In this document: piece after piece, positions 8,418 to 16,960 of the stretch | How the letters are laid out: every line of letters starts with the position of its first letter | How positions within the stretch are numbered: position 1 is the stretch's first letter | DNA from: an uncultured Anaerolineae bacterium | Lineage (GTDB): Bacteria; Chloroflexota; Anaerolineae; Promineifilales; Promineifilaceae | DNA: 41,434 nucleotides | Direction of reading: 5' to 3' | Assembly (NCBI GenBank): GCA_937943625.1 | Contig: CALEAD010000014.1 | Location: forward strand, 1-41,434 | Made by a program: the position numbers and the translations under genes | The notes under the pieces: model-generated | What the model saw: the letters and a program-made list of their open reading frames with translations, nothing else | What the model was told of the DNA's origin: nothing | Database searches by the model: none

Positions 8418-11400
8418 CTACGCTGAGTCCGGGGATGTGGCGGGTTCCTGGACTGGCGCGGTTTGAAGATGAATGAATGTTTTACGCCCCAGGGTACGGC
8501 CGATTTCCTGAACGGCCGTACGCATCACCGTATCTACATCGGCAGAACGGCGCACTTTGGCGGTAATTTCGCGCAGAAGTTGCTCACGGCGCGCGCGTGC
8601 TTGCGCCTGCTGGAAGAGTCGCACATTTTCTAGTGAAACGGCCAGATAGCGCCCGACGCCATCCAGCAGGTTTACATCGGCCTGGGTATAGGTGTTATAC
8701 TGATAGCTTTGCACAGAAATGGCGCCAATGACTTGCTGACCGACAATGAGCGGCACAAAGATAAGCGACACAGGAAAGTTTGCGGTTCCTTTGAGGCCAA
8801 TGAGGCGCGAGGGATCCTGGCGAATGGCTTCTGCTTCTTCGCGAACGAGGTTAACTAGAAATGGCTGCCTGCCAGTGATGGCGCGCGCGGTGTAGCTTTG
8901 TGGGTTGAGGGGGCGGTTGAACTGCTCGCTGCGCTGTCCGGCCTCGTAGATGATGGGATTGTCTACGGTGTTGCTTTCGGGGTGGTAGAAGGCCATAAAG
9001 AATGCATCGAGCGGCATGATTTGCTTGATTTGCTGATAAGCAGCCTCTAGCAATTCGTCGCGGTCCAGGTATTGTGAGAGCGCTTGTGCCGTGCGGTTGA
9101 TGGCGGCCAACTGCTCGGCGCGGTTTTCTGTTTCCTCAAACAGGTAACGGTTTTCAACCGTGGAGGAGACGAGGGCTGCGACCTGGCGCAGCAGGTTTTC
9201 TTCGTTTATGCCAAAGGCGTTGACCTGGCGGCTGGCCACGGTAATGACGCCAAGCACGCGGCTGCTGGTTACAAGGGGCGTAATGATGACCGAGGCGAAC
9301 TCACTGTCGTCTGTGGTTGTGATATAAGTCACTACCTGAGCCTCATGAACGGCCGTTGCCAGATGAGGCTCTTCACTCAGGTGCAGGTTCGTGCCGGGGG
9401 AAATGGCCGTTGCCGTGCCGCTGGCAGCCATAATTGTAATTGCTGTGCCGTCGTCATTGAGCATCCCCGCTAAGACGTGAGTACCGCGCACAATGTGCAA
9501 CACCTGATCGGCGGCAATCTGGAAAATTTCCCTTGTTTCTTGCGCCTCATTAAGTGCGGCAGCCATCTCATTGAGTGCGGCCAGGCGTCTGGCCTGCGCC
9601 TCTGCTTGCGCTAATGCCAGCTCAGTTTGTTCACTGAGGCGCAGATTTTCAATATGGCTACTGAGGCGTTCCACAATCACTTTGACAACCTCTGTTGCTT
9701 CATGCGCAAGGCGTTGCGGTTCAGCCAGCGCCAACCGCCCTAGCTGTTCACCCTGCACCATGAGAGGTTGCACAAGCATCTGGCCATTTTCGGGTGGCTG
9801 ACCGGCGACAACACGCAGAGCTGGCTTTTGCTTTTGGCGCAGATACTCTTCCCACCCTTCATGAGTCAAGCGACGGGTCAACAAGCTCAGCTCTTGTCGC
9901 GCCGCCTCTGAGCGGGCAAAAGAGCGCGCATTTTGCAAGGCCACACCGATCTGATTGGCTAATGTGGTCTGGATCAAAATATCTTCGTCATCAAAGTAGT
10001 TCGGGGTATCCGCCTGCACATCGAGCACGCCTAGAAGCTCGTCGCTGACGATGATGGGAACGGCCAGTTCAGCCCGCGTGTTGGGGAGCAAGGGATTGGC
10101 CAGGAAGTCCGGTTCGATTTGTACGTCGTTAACGATGGCGCCATGGCCAGTGCGGGCAACGCGTGCTACCAGTGACCGCTCGCGGTTGAGCGGAATTTGC
10201 CAGCCCTGGGTGACCATTTGTTGTCCCACCTCGCCAGCGCCGGCGGCCAGTTTCAGGGTAATACCCGCTTCATCGAGCAGGTAAACGTGGGCGTGGTAGA
10301 GGTTGAAGCGGTTCTTGGCAAGATTCACCACTTTTTGCAGTAGCACATCAGGTTCCAGCGTCACGGCGGCGGCCGTTCCCACTTCTGCCACTGTTTGTAA
10401 CTGGCGCACACGCCTGGCCAGAGTCGCTTCGCTGCGCTTGCGCTCCGAAATATCAAAGATGACACCGTCTAGCCAGAGTACCTCATCCTGCGCGCCATAG
10501 ACGGCCATTCCTTTCTCATACACCCACACCAGGTTGCCATCAGCACGTCTCAGCCGATATTCGATGGTGTATGCGGTGTGTTTGGCCACAGCCTCAGCGA
10601 TGGCTGCATTAACCAACGGCACATCTTCTGGGTAGATCAGGTTGCTGTAAGCAAGATGGCGGGTTGTAAATTCTGTGCTGGGGTATTGGGTTATCTCCTC
10701 GATTGCGCTGCTCAAAAATTCCATCGTGAAGTTGGTGTCATAAGCACAGCGATAAACGGCCCCAGGGATGTTGTCTACCAGGGTGTGGAAGCGCGCCTCA
10801 CGCGCGCGTAGCTCTTGTTCAGCCGCTTTCTGCTCGCTAATGTCTTGTGCTGAAGCCGCCAGCGCAATGGGCTCACCCTTCTCGTTGCGCAACAAACCGA
10901 TGGTCATCAGTGTGGGGAAAGTGGAACCATCTCGACGCACGTGCCCCATTTCAGCGCGCTGGGTTTGTCCTGTTTGGGTAACTATTTGGTTAATTGGCTC
11001 TACTTCATGAAGCAGTTGTTCTTTCGTGTGGAAAATACTTAAATGTTGGCCAATCAGTTCATCAGGGGCATAGCCGTGCATGGCAGCCCAGGCCGGATTG
11101 ACAAATTGGATGAATCCATCCAGATTGGCCACAGCCATTCCGTCTAGCGACTGCTCGACCATGTACCCCAGGCGACGTATTTCTTCTTGCGCCTGATGGG
11201 CGGCTGTGATGTTGCGGCTGATGCCAATAAGGCCAAGCAGGTTCTTGTCGGCATCGTAAAAAGGAACTTTGAGGGTATCGAGCAACACGCGACGGCCGTC
11301 AGGGTAATCCACCCACTCATCGTTATGGCGCGCCTGACCGCGAGTCATCATCTCTGCATCCTGCTCACGGAAGAAAGCAGCTACTTCGTGTGGGAACAAG

Positions 11401-12089
11401 TCAAAGTCACTCTTACCCACAATTTCTTCTGCTGGCCGGCCCACAAACTCGACAAAGGCAGCATTGCAGCCCAGGTAGACGCCATTCACGTCTTTGTAAA
11501 AGATGAGATCGGGAATGGAGTTGAGCAGGCTAACAAGCAGACCTTGTTCACGCGCCAGTTGGGTGTTGCTTTCCAAGAGCTGCTGGCGTAATTCGCGCTC
11601 TAGCCGCACCTGGTGTTGAAGCGTCTGTTCTACACTTTGATAAAATTCTTCGCGGGCAGTGATAATGCTCTGTTCGCGGAAGTGCATGTATTGCAACAAA
11701 AATTGAAGACGGTAGTCGTGAAAAACAGCAAGGGCCTGCGCGTCTACCTCTGCCAGGATGCCGTGACTGATGGTGTCAAGCGTGTCTACGACGGCCAAAG
11801 CGCTAGAATGCCCTAATCCCTGTGCTACCAGCTTTTGCATCATGGCGGCAAGATGTTCCTGATCTTGATGGTGCAGATAGTGAACATAGCTTTGGGTGAT
11901 GGCTTGGGCGGCCTCAACCAGATGGCGTGGGATCAGGAGCTGCGACCGATTTTGGAACATATGTTGTCGCAGCGTATTGTGGACAGCCGCTTGTATGTGC
12001 TCGACCTGGCTTTCTAGGAGGGCGGTCAGGTGGGCAGGGGCGGCCGTTGGCGCGGTAGTCAGGTGAGTTGCTGAAGTTGTCATAGACAT
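8418..12089 (-). CDS. Soluble PAS/GAF multi-sensor protein without output domain
   Basis: About 1223 residues, with no membrane segment. A helical N-terminal domain (about 20-170, rich in His and Gln) resembles RsbR-like helical sensor regions, but this is not certain. It is followed by PAS 185-305 (SIPDLIFYKD), PAS 305-425, PAS 430-555, GAF 570-735 (LYHAHVYLLDE), the tryptophan-anchored module 738-835, GAF 850-1000, GAF 1000-1160, and the common tail at about 1165-1210 (REQLLREITAKVRRS). No kinase, cyclase, phosphatase or STAS domain is present. It lies immediately upstream of the histidine kinase gene and is the most obvious direct partner. Start choice is uncertain: GTG 12095, ATG 12089 and ATG 12083 are all in frame and none has a strong Shine-Dalgarno sequence. 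Confidence 0.9.
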   Translation of the reverse strand: MSMTTSATHLTTAPTAAPAHLTALLESQVEHIQAAVHNTLRQHMFQNRSQLLIPRHLVEAAQAITQSYVHYLHHQDQEHLAAMMQKLVAQGLGHSSALAVVDTLDTISHGILAEVDAQALAVFHDYRLQFLLQYMHFREQSIITAREEFYQSVEQTLQHQVRLERELRQQLLESNTQLAREQGLLVSLLNSIPDLIFYKDVNGVYLGCNAAFVEFVGRPAEEIVGKSDFDLFPHEVAAFFREQDAEMMTRGQARHNDEWVDYPDGRRVLLDTLKVPFYDADKNLLGLIGISRNITAAHQAQEEIRRLGYMVEQSLDGMAVANLDGFIQFVNPAWAAMHGYAPDELIGQHLSIFHTKEQLLHEVEPINQIVTQTGQTQRAEMGHVRRDGSTFPTLMTIGLLRNEKGEPIALAASAQDISEQKAAEQELRAREARFHTLVDNIPGAVYRCAYDTNFTMEFLSSAIEEITQYPSTEFTTRHLAYSNLIYPEDVPLVNAAIAEAVAKHTAYTIEYRLRRADGNLVWVYEKGMAVYGAQDEVLWLDGVIFDISERKRSEATLARRVRQLQTVAEVGTAAAVTLEPDVLLQKVVNLAKNRFNLYHAHVYLLDEAGITLKLAAGAGEVGQQMVTQGWQIPLNRERSLVARVARTGHGAIVNDVQIEPDFLANPLLPNTRAELAVPIIVSDELLGVLDVQADTPNYFDDEDILIQTTLANQIGVALQNARSFARSEAARQELSLLTRRLTHEGWEEYLRQKQKPALRVVAGQPPENGQMLVQPLMVQGEQLGRLALAEPQRLAHEATEVVKVIVERLSSHIENLRLSEQTELALAQAEAQARRLAALNEMAAALNEAQETREIFQIAADQVLHIVRGTHVLAGMLNDDGTAITIMAASGTATAISPGTNLHLSEEPHLATAVHEAQVVTYITTTDDSEFASVIITPLVTSSRVLGVITVASRQVNAFGINEENLLRQVAALVSSTVENRYLFEETENRAEQLAAINRTAQALSQYLDRDELLEAAYQQIKQIMPLDAFFMAFYHPESNTVDNPIIYEAGQRSEQFNRPLNPQSYTARAITGRQPFLVNLVREEAEAIRQDPSRLIGLKGTANFPVSLIFVPLIVGQQVIGAISVQSYQYNTYTQADVNLLDGVGRYLAVSLENVRLFQQAQARARREQLLREITAKVRRSADVDTVMRTAVQEIGRTLGRKTFIHLQTAPVQEPATSPDSA

Positions 12090-12143
12090 GCTCACTGTGA
12101 AGTTTTTGTATGACTGCTAACGCTTTTTTGTAGGCTGGGTAAT

Positions 12144-12179
12144 TTGATGGTCGGTGTCAGCCAGTTAACCGACCATCAA
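12144..12179. repeat. Perfect 12-bp stem hairpin between signalling genes
   Basis: TTGATGGTCGGT at 12144-12155 pairs perfectly with ACCGACCATCAA at 12168-12179 across a 12-base loop. It lies in the 104-base gap between the methyltransferase and the PAS/GAF gene. There is no U tract on the minus-strand transcript, so it looks like an RNA-processing or pausing element, or a member of the GGTC/GGTT repeat family, rather than a terminator. Confidence 0.75.
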
Positions 12180-12193
12180 GCTAACCAGACACC

Positions 12194-12973
12194 TTACTTG
12201 CCTAAAATTACGCCATAAAATTCCAATTCTACCCCTGCCCGATCCTCTTCCGTAATCACATCTGGGGCATTGAGCCACTCAGTAATCGGTTTGAACGCTT
12301 TAATTTGCCAGGGGTGTGCCAGCTTCTTTGCCTGCTCCGCTGTGTGGAAGTAGTAAGGCGATCCCATTTGCGCAAATACGCCGAGTAATTGTTCCAGGCT
12401 GGGTGTGGTGAGATTGGGGTTTTTGGTCTCAAAGGTACTGAACAGTCTGCTGCCGGGAGCGGCCCAGTCGTAGAGGCGCTGAAGCACAAACTGTAGCTGT
12501 TCTTCGGTAAAGAAGCAGGTCATGCCATTCAAACCAATCACTACGGGGCGGCTGTTATCCAGGAACTGGGCTACTTCGGGGGCGTTGAGCACGGCGTCTA
12601 TGTCGCGCACGTCCACTGCCAGAAAGCGGGTGTTGGGCACGTCTTTTAGCAGTTCCCGACCATAGGCGGCCGTGATGGCATCATAATCGGTATAGATGAC
12701 ACGCGCGTTTGGTGCAATAGCATGAATGTTGTCAGCGGTGGGCAGGCCAGAGCCGAGATCGAGGAATTGATCGTAACCTTCGCTTGCCAGCAGTGCGGTG
12801 GCTTCCTGAAGGAAGCTGCGCAGCAAACGTACCCACTTTTTGATAGAGGGGAGCAGTGAGGCCATATACTCTCCGGCATGACGGTCTGCTTCGTAGTTGT
12901 GCGTGCCGCCAAGCAGGTAGTCGTACACACGACCTGGAACGGGGATAGTAGTGTCAATCGTTTTGGTGTCCAT
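12194..12973 (-). CDS. SAM-dependent methyltransferase, PF04672 (DUF574) type
   Basis: The 259-residue protein starts with the signature of the S-adenosyl methyltransferase family best known from actinobacteria: VPGRVYDYLLGGTHNYEADR at about 11-30. The SAM-binding motif is FLDLGSGLPT, followed by RVIYTDYD as the acidic end of strand 2 and by LAVDVRDID. The substrate of this family is not known. ATG 12973 is preceded by AAAGGAG at a good distance, and that site overlaps the stop of the sensor gene at 12990, so translation is probably coupled. It sits in the middle of a sensor operon, so a role in modifying a signalling component is conceivable, but nothing in the sequence proves this. The 28-codon longer frame from 13057 overlaps the upstream gene and is unlikely. 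Confidence 0.88.
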   Translation of the reverse strand: MDTKTIDTTIPVPGRVYDYLLGGTHNYEADRHAGEYMASLLPSIKKWVRLLRSFLQEATALLASEGYDQFLDLGSGLPTADNIHAIAPNARVIYTDYDAITAAYGRELLKDVPNTRFLAVDVRDIDAVLNAPEVAQFLDNSRPVVIGLNGMTCFFTEEQLQFVLQRLYDWAAPGSRLFSTFETKNPNLTTPSLEQLLGVFAQMGSPYYFHTAEQAKKLAHPWQIKAFKPITEWLNAPDVITEEDRAGVELEFYGVILGK

Positions 12974-12989
12974 ATGATTTGTTACTCCT

Positions 12990-15900
12990 TTAGATGTGTG
13001 TGGTAAACATGGAACGGCCGTTCTCTTGGCCGGACAAAGCAACTTCTGCCACGGCATAGGGGGATTGGAAAATGCGCGTCAACTCGGCAACGGCCGTTTC
13101 CAATGCTTGCTCTATTGTCAGCGTCTCTTCTACTTTTCTTGTAATCGCGTTGATCATCGCTTCTCGCTCAGCGCGCTGTTGTGCTTCTGTGTATAAGCGT
13201 GCGTTTTCCAGCGCCACCGCCACGTGGTTGGCAATTCCCGTTAGCAGCGCCAGGTCGTGTTCGCCATAGGCGGCTTGCGTATAGCTCTGCACAGAGAGCG
13301 CGCCAATGGCGCGCTGCCCCAGGAACAGCGGCACAAACATCAGCGACGCAGATACCTTGCCCGGTTGCCCCAGGCGCTGTTCAGCCCGTTCTTCCAGGTG
13401 TGCCAGGCGCTCAGCCACTTCTTCCGCCGTGCGGTTAAGTAGAATCGGCTTGCCGCTTTGTACAACCTGTAGCCAGGGATTGTCGGCTGAAGGCCGGCCG
13501 GGAATGGGCTGATAGCGCTGTCCTTCGTCATAAACCAGCGGGTAGCTCATCATGTCTGTGCGTTCGTCATAGGTGGCCACAATGAAAGCGTCGGCGGTGA
13601 TGGCGCGCTGCACCTGATGGAAAATCGTTTCCAGCAAGTCAGCCGGTTCCAGGAGTTGGGAAACGGACTGCGCCACTTCGTTGATGACGGCCAACTCACG
13701 CGCCTGTGCGTCTAGCTGCTGCCGCCCCAGTTCGGTTTCTTCAAAGAGGCGGGCGCGCTCGAGCGCTTCGGCTACCTGCGCGGAAATGGCTTGCAACAGC
13801 GCCTGGGTTTTGCGATCAATCGGCTTGCCATCGGGAGAACGCGCGCCGATGAGGCCGATGGTTTGCCCACGCACCTGCATGGGGACGGCCGTTGTGTGGC
13901 TTTCGGGGGCGAGCACAATTTGGGTGACCTGCGTAGCGCTGAGTGGGGCATTGGTGAACTCGTTACTCTGTGGCCTCTCATAGCCAGAGATTAGGCGCAG
14001 GTTGCCATCCCAATAATGGAACCCCTGAATCGGCCGTTCCTGGGTGGCAAAGAAAGCCTGCCACCCTGCGTGCGTCATCGCGCGCTGCAGCGCATTTACT
14101 TCTAGCAGGCGCTCTTCCAGTGCGGCAGCCAGTCGTTGTTGCGCCTTTTCTGCCTCTTTGCGCTCTGTAATGTTGGTGATCACCAGTGCCAGATAGGTTG
14201 GCTCTCCGGCTTCGTTTGTGACCAGGGTATAGTTATCCAACGTGGGAATCTCACGGCCGTTTGGCGCATGCAAAACCATTTCCCCTGACCAACTTCCTTG
14301 CTCAAGGGCTGTGGGAATGGCTTCCAATTCGGCCGTCAGGCGTATCTCGCCAGGGTAGAAGTTGGTAATAGACTCTCCTTGCAATTGTGCCAGTTCTTCA
14401 AAGCCAAGAAAACCGAGCAAGGCCGGGTTGGCATAGCTGATAGCGCCATCCAGTTCGGCGATGGCTACGCCCTGGTTAAACGCCTCAACCAGACGACGGA
14501 AAGTTTGCGCTTCTTGCAGCGCCTGTTGTCGTGCTGTTTCCGCGCGTTTCTGTTCGCTAATATCAATGATGGTTGCAGCCACAAACTGTTCCCCGCTTGC
14601 GGCATTATAGATGAGCGAAATTGTCTGGTCTACAGGAATGTACCGATTATCTGGGGTGCGCAATACCAGCTCGCCGCGCCAGACACCTTCTGCCTGCATA
14701 GTGGGAATGCCTTGTTTCAGCAAGCGCTTTACCGATTCTGAGGTGTAGTAATCGGTAAAGCGCGTTTGCTGGAGAGCCTCTTTCGTTATTCCCAGGGTGC
14801 GCAGCCCGGTTGGGTTGACATAGGTCACATTGCCGTGCATGTCTGTGGTAACAATGATTGTGCCTAAGTTTTCGATTATCATTGCCTGTTGCTGTGCCTG
14901 GGTGTAGGCACGCGCATTTTGCAGGGCAATGGCTACCTGCGCTGCCAGCGTCATCTGGATATTGGCATCCTCTGTGCTGAAATACCCTACCCTGTTTGCC
15001 TGCACATCCAGAACGCCGATGAGTTCCTGGCCGGCAATCATGGGGATAGCCATTTCGGCGCGTGTATCAGGCAGCATGGGGTTGGGCAAGAAGGTTGCTT
15101 CTCTCACTACGTCATTGACAATGACACTTTCGCGCGTGCGCGCGGCGCGCGCGACCAGGGATTGTGTTTGCGCCAGCGAGATTGAGCGTTTTTCCGCAAC
15201 CATCTGCCGGCCGACTTCGCCGGCGCCTGCAGCCAGCACCAAATTTTCCTGCTTGCTTTCCAGCAGGTAGATGTGCGCATGATAGAGACCAAAGCGTGTT
15301 TTGATCAGATCTACTACCTCTTGCAACAGCCTTTGTTCGTCCAGGATGCTATTTGCAATTGTGCTGATTTGCGCTATCGTTTGAAGTTGTGTTGCACGTT
15401 GGGCGATTGTCTCTTCTGCTTTGCGTCTTTGGTCAACGTTAACCAGGGTGCCTAGTACAGCGGGCTGGCCCTGATAATTAATGACGTGTCCAGATAGTAT
15501 TGCCCAGAAAGCTGTGCCGTCAGCGCGCTTTAGCTGAGTCTCATAGTTTTGCACACGGCCGTTAGCCTGCAGTTGCTGTAAAAACTCTGCACGCTCTTGG
15601 AGGTTCATGTAAAAATCAGGCGTCTGGCGACCTATCAACTCATCGCGCGGGATGCCGATGACTTCTGCCAGGGCATCGTTCACGTAGGCTACACGCGAGT
15701 CTTGGGTAAAGGAAATAACGACGGGAACAGCGATAGAGTCCAAAATAGTCTGGGTGCGTGCTTGCGCTTCTTGCAATGAGGCATTGGCCTGCTCACGTTC
15801 ACCGAAAAGCCTGGCATTGTTAATGGCGATAGCCAACTGACCAGCAACGATTTGAAAGGCCGGCAGGCTCGCTTCATCCAAAATGTCTGTACGGTTGCTT

Positions 15901-16922
15901 TGCAGGTCAAGAACGCCCAGCACCTTATCGCCGATAATCAGAGGCAGCACCAGTTCCGCATGTGTATCGGGCAGAAGGGGATGGGGGCGGTAGTTGCTGC
16001 TTTGGCTGGTATCGTTAACCAGAATGGGTTGCTTGCGCAAAGCCGCCATGCCATTCAGCGAGGTTTGGTCAAGCGGCAACTGATGTCCGGCTGCCAGAAT
16101 TCGGTTGCCAGCGTAGCCCGTGCTGGCTTGCAGGATAAGGCGCTCTTGCTGTTCATCGGTCAGATAGACCTGGGTCTGGTACAAATTAAAGGCGTCGTGA
16201 ATGAGTTGGACTGCTTGCGTTAGGAGTTGTTCCAGGCTACGCACTTGTAAAACCTGGCGGCCGATTCCCGCTGCCAGGCTCAGGTCTTGGACGCGGGCAG
16301 CAACACGACTTTCCAGCTCGGCGCTCAGGGTTGCTAATTCCCTGTTGCTTTGGCGTGCTCGCACCAAATTTTGCTGCAGGCTGCTGATGAGAAAATAGAT
16401 GAGCAGGCCAACGATGATGGAGATAGCCGTCAATTCACGCGCCCGGTCAAATGAGGCGCCAGGAACGGGTACTATCAAACCAATGCTTTCTGCATAGGCA
16501 TAGACCCAGCCGGCTGCGGCACTGAGCGCAGTAAAGAGGAGGGCGGCGCGCCACCCTATCAACAAACCGGCAGCCAAAATAATGATGAAGAAGGCAACAA
16601 AAGCATTATCCCTGATGCCTTCAGCAATCCAGTTCAGGTAAGCAAGGCCAGACCAGCCAATCAGCAAAAACAGGTAGCTGGCTAACCGCACCTGGCCTAG
16701 CCGCAGCACAGTGAGCAGACCAACCATAATCAGGCTTAGTCCACCTATGATGATGGTGCCGGGGCGATTGAAGCTCATCCCCGCGTTGACAAACGAGAAG
16801 AGGCTGAGGAGAGCCAGCAAAACGGCCGTTACGATCAGGATGGCGTTGAGTTGAACGGCTGTGCGTGATAGGTCTTCGTCGGCAAAAACGGGTGGGCGAA
16901 AAATTTTTTTGAGTGATGCCAT
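12990..16922 (-). CDS. Membrane 6TM-GAF/PAS multi-sensor protein without output domain
   Basis: About 1310 residues. A short cytoplasmic N-terminus (FRPPVFADEDLSR) leads into six membrane segments at about 23-46, 55-73, 79-99, 108-124, 125-143 and 164-184. A coiled linker is followed by GAF 225-385, PAS 390-505, GAF 515-680, PAS 680-795, PAS 800-925, the tryptophan-anchored module 945-1065, GAF 1085-1245 and the common tail 1250-1305. No catalytic output domain is present. ATG 16922 is preferred to GTG 16931, because GGGAG lies about ten bases from the former and almost touches the latter. The gene overlaps the leader of the downstream methyltransferase and follows the next sensor by 38 bases. 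Confidence 0.92.
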   Translation of the reverse strand: MASLKKIFRPPVFADEDLSRTAVQLNAILIVTAVLLALLSLFSFVNAGMSFNRPGTIIIGGLSLIMVGLLTVLRLGQVRLASYLFLLIGWSGLAYLNWIAEGIRDNAFVAFFIIILAAGLLIGWRAALLFTALSAAAGWVYAYAESIGLIVPVPGASFDRARELTAISIIVGLLIYFLISSLQQNLVRARQSNRELATLSAELESRVAARVQDLSLAAGIGRQVLQVRSLEQLLTQAVQLIHDAFNLYQTQVYLTDEQQERLILQASTGYAGNRILAAGHQLPLDQTSLNGMAALRKQPILVNDTSQSSNYRPHPLLPDTHAELVLPLIIGDKVLGVLDLQSNRTDILDEASLPAFQIVAGQLAIAINNARLFGEREQANASLQEAQARTQTILDSIAVPVVISFTQDSRVAYVNDALAEVIGIPRDELIGRQTPDFYMNLQERAEFLQQLQANGRVQNYETQLKRADGTAFWAILSGHVINYQGQPAVLGTLVNVDQRRKAEETIAQRATQLQTIAQISTIANSILDEQRLLQEVVDLIKTRFGLYHAHIYLLESKQENLVLAAGAGEVGRQMVAEKRSISLAQTQSLVARAARTRESVIVNDVVREATFLPNPMLPDTRAEMAIPMIAGQELIGVLDVQANRVGYFSTEDANIQMTLAAQVAIALQNARAYTQAQQQAMIIENLGTIIVTTDMHGNVTYVNPTGLRTLGITKEALQQTRFTDYYTSESVKRLLKQGIPTMQAEGVWRGELVLRTPDNRYIPVDQTISLIYNAASGEQFVAATIIDISEQKRAETARQQALQEAQTFRRLVEAFNQGVAIAELDGAISYANPALLGFLGFEELAQLQGESITNFYPGEIRLTAELEAIPTALEQGSWSGEMVLHAPNGREIPTLDNYTLVTNEAGEPTYLALVITNITERKEAEKAQQRLAAALEERLLEVNALQRAMTHAGWQAFFATQERPIQGFHYWDGNLRLISGYERPQSNEFTNAPLSATQVTQIVLAPESHTTAVPMQVRGQTIGLIGARSPDGKPIDRKTQALLQAISAQVAEALERARLFEETELGRQQLDAQARELAVINEVAQSVSQLLEPADLLETIFHQVQRAITADAFIVATYDERTDMMSYPLVYDEGQRYQPIPGRPSADNPWLQVVQSGKPILLNRTAEEVAERLAHLEERAEQRLGQPGKVSASLMFVPLFLGQRAIGALSVQSYTQAAYGEHDLALLTGIANHVAVALENARLYTEAQQRAEREAMINAITRKVEETLTIEQALETAVAELTRIFQSPYAVAEVALSGQENGRSMFTTHI

Positions 16923-16960
16923 AATGTGCACTCTCCCAGACGTCTAATCGGCTGCGCGCT

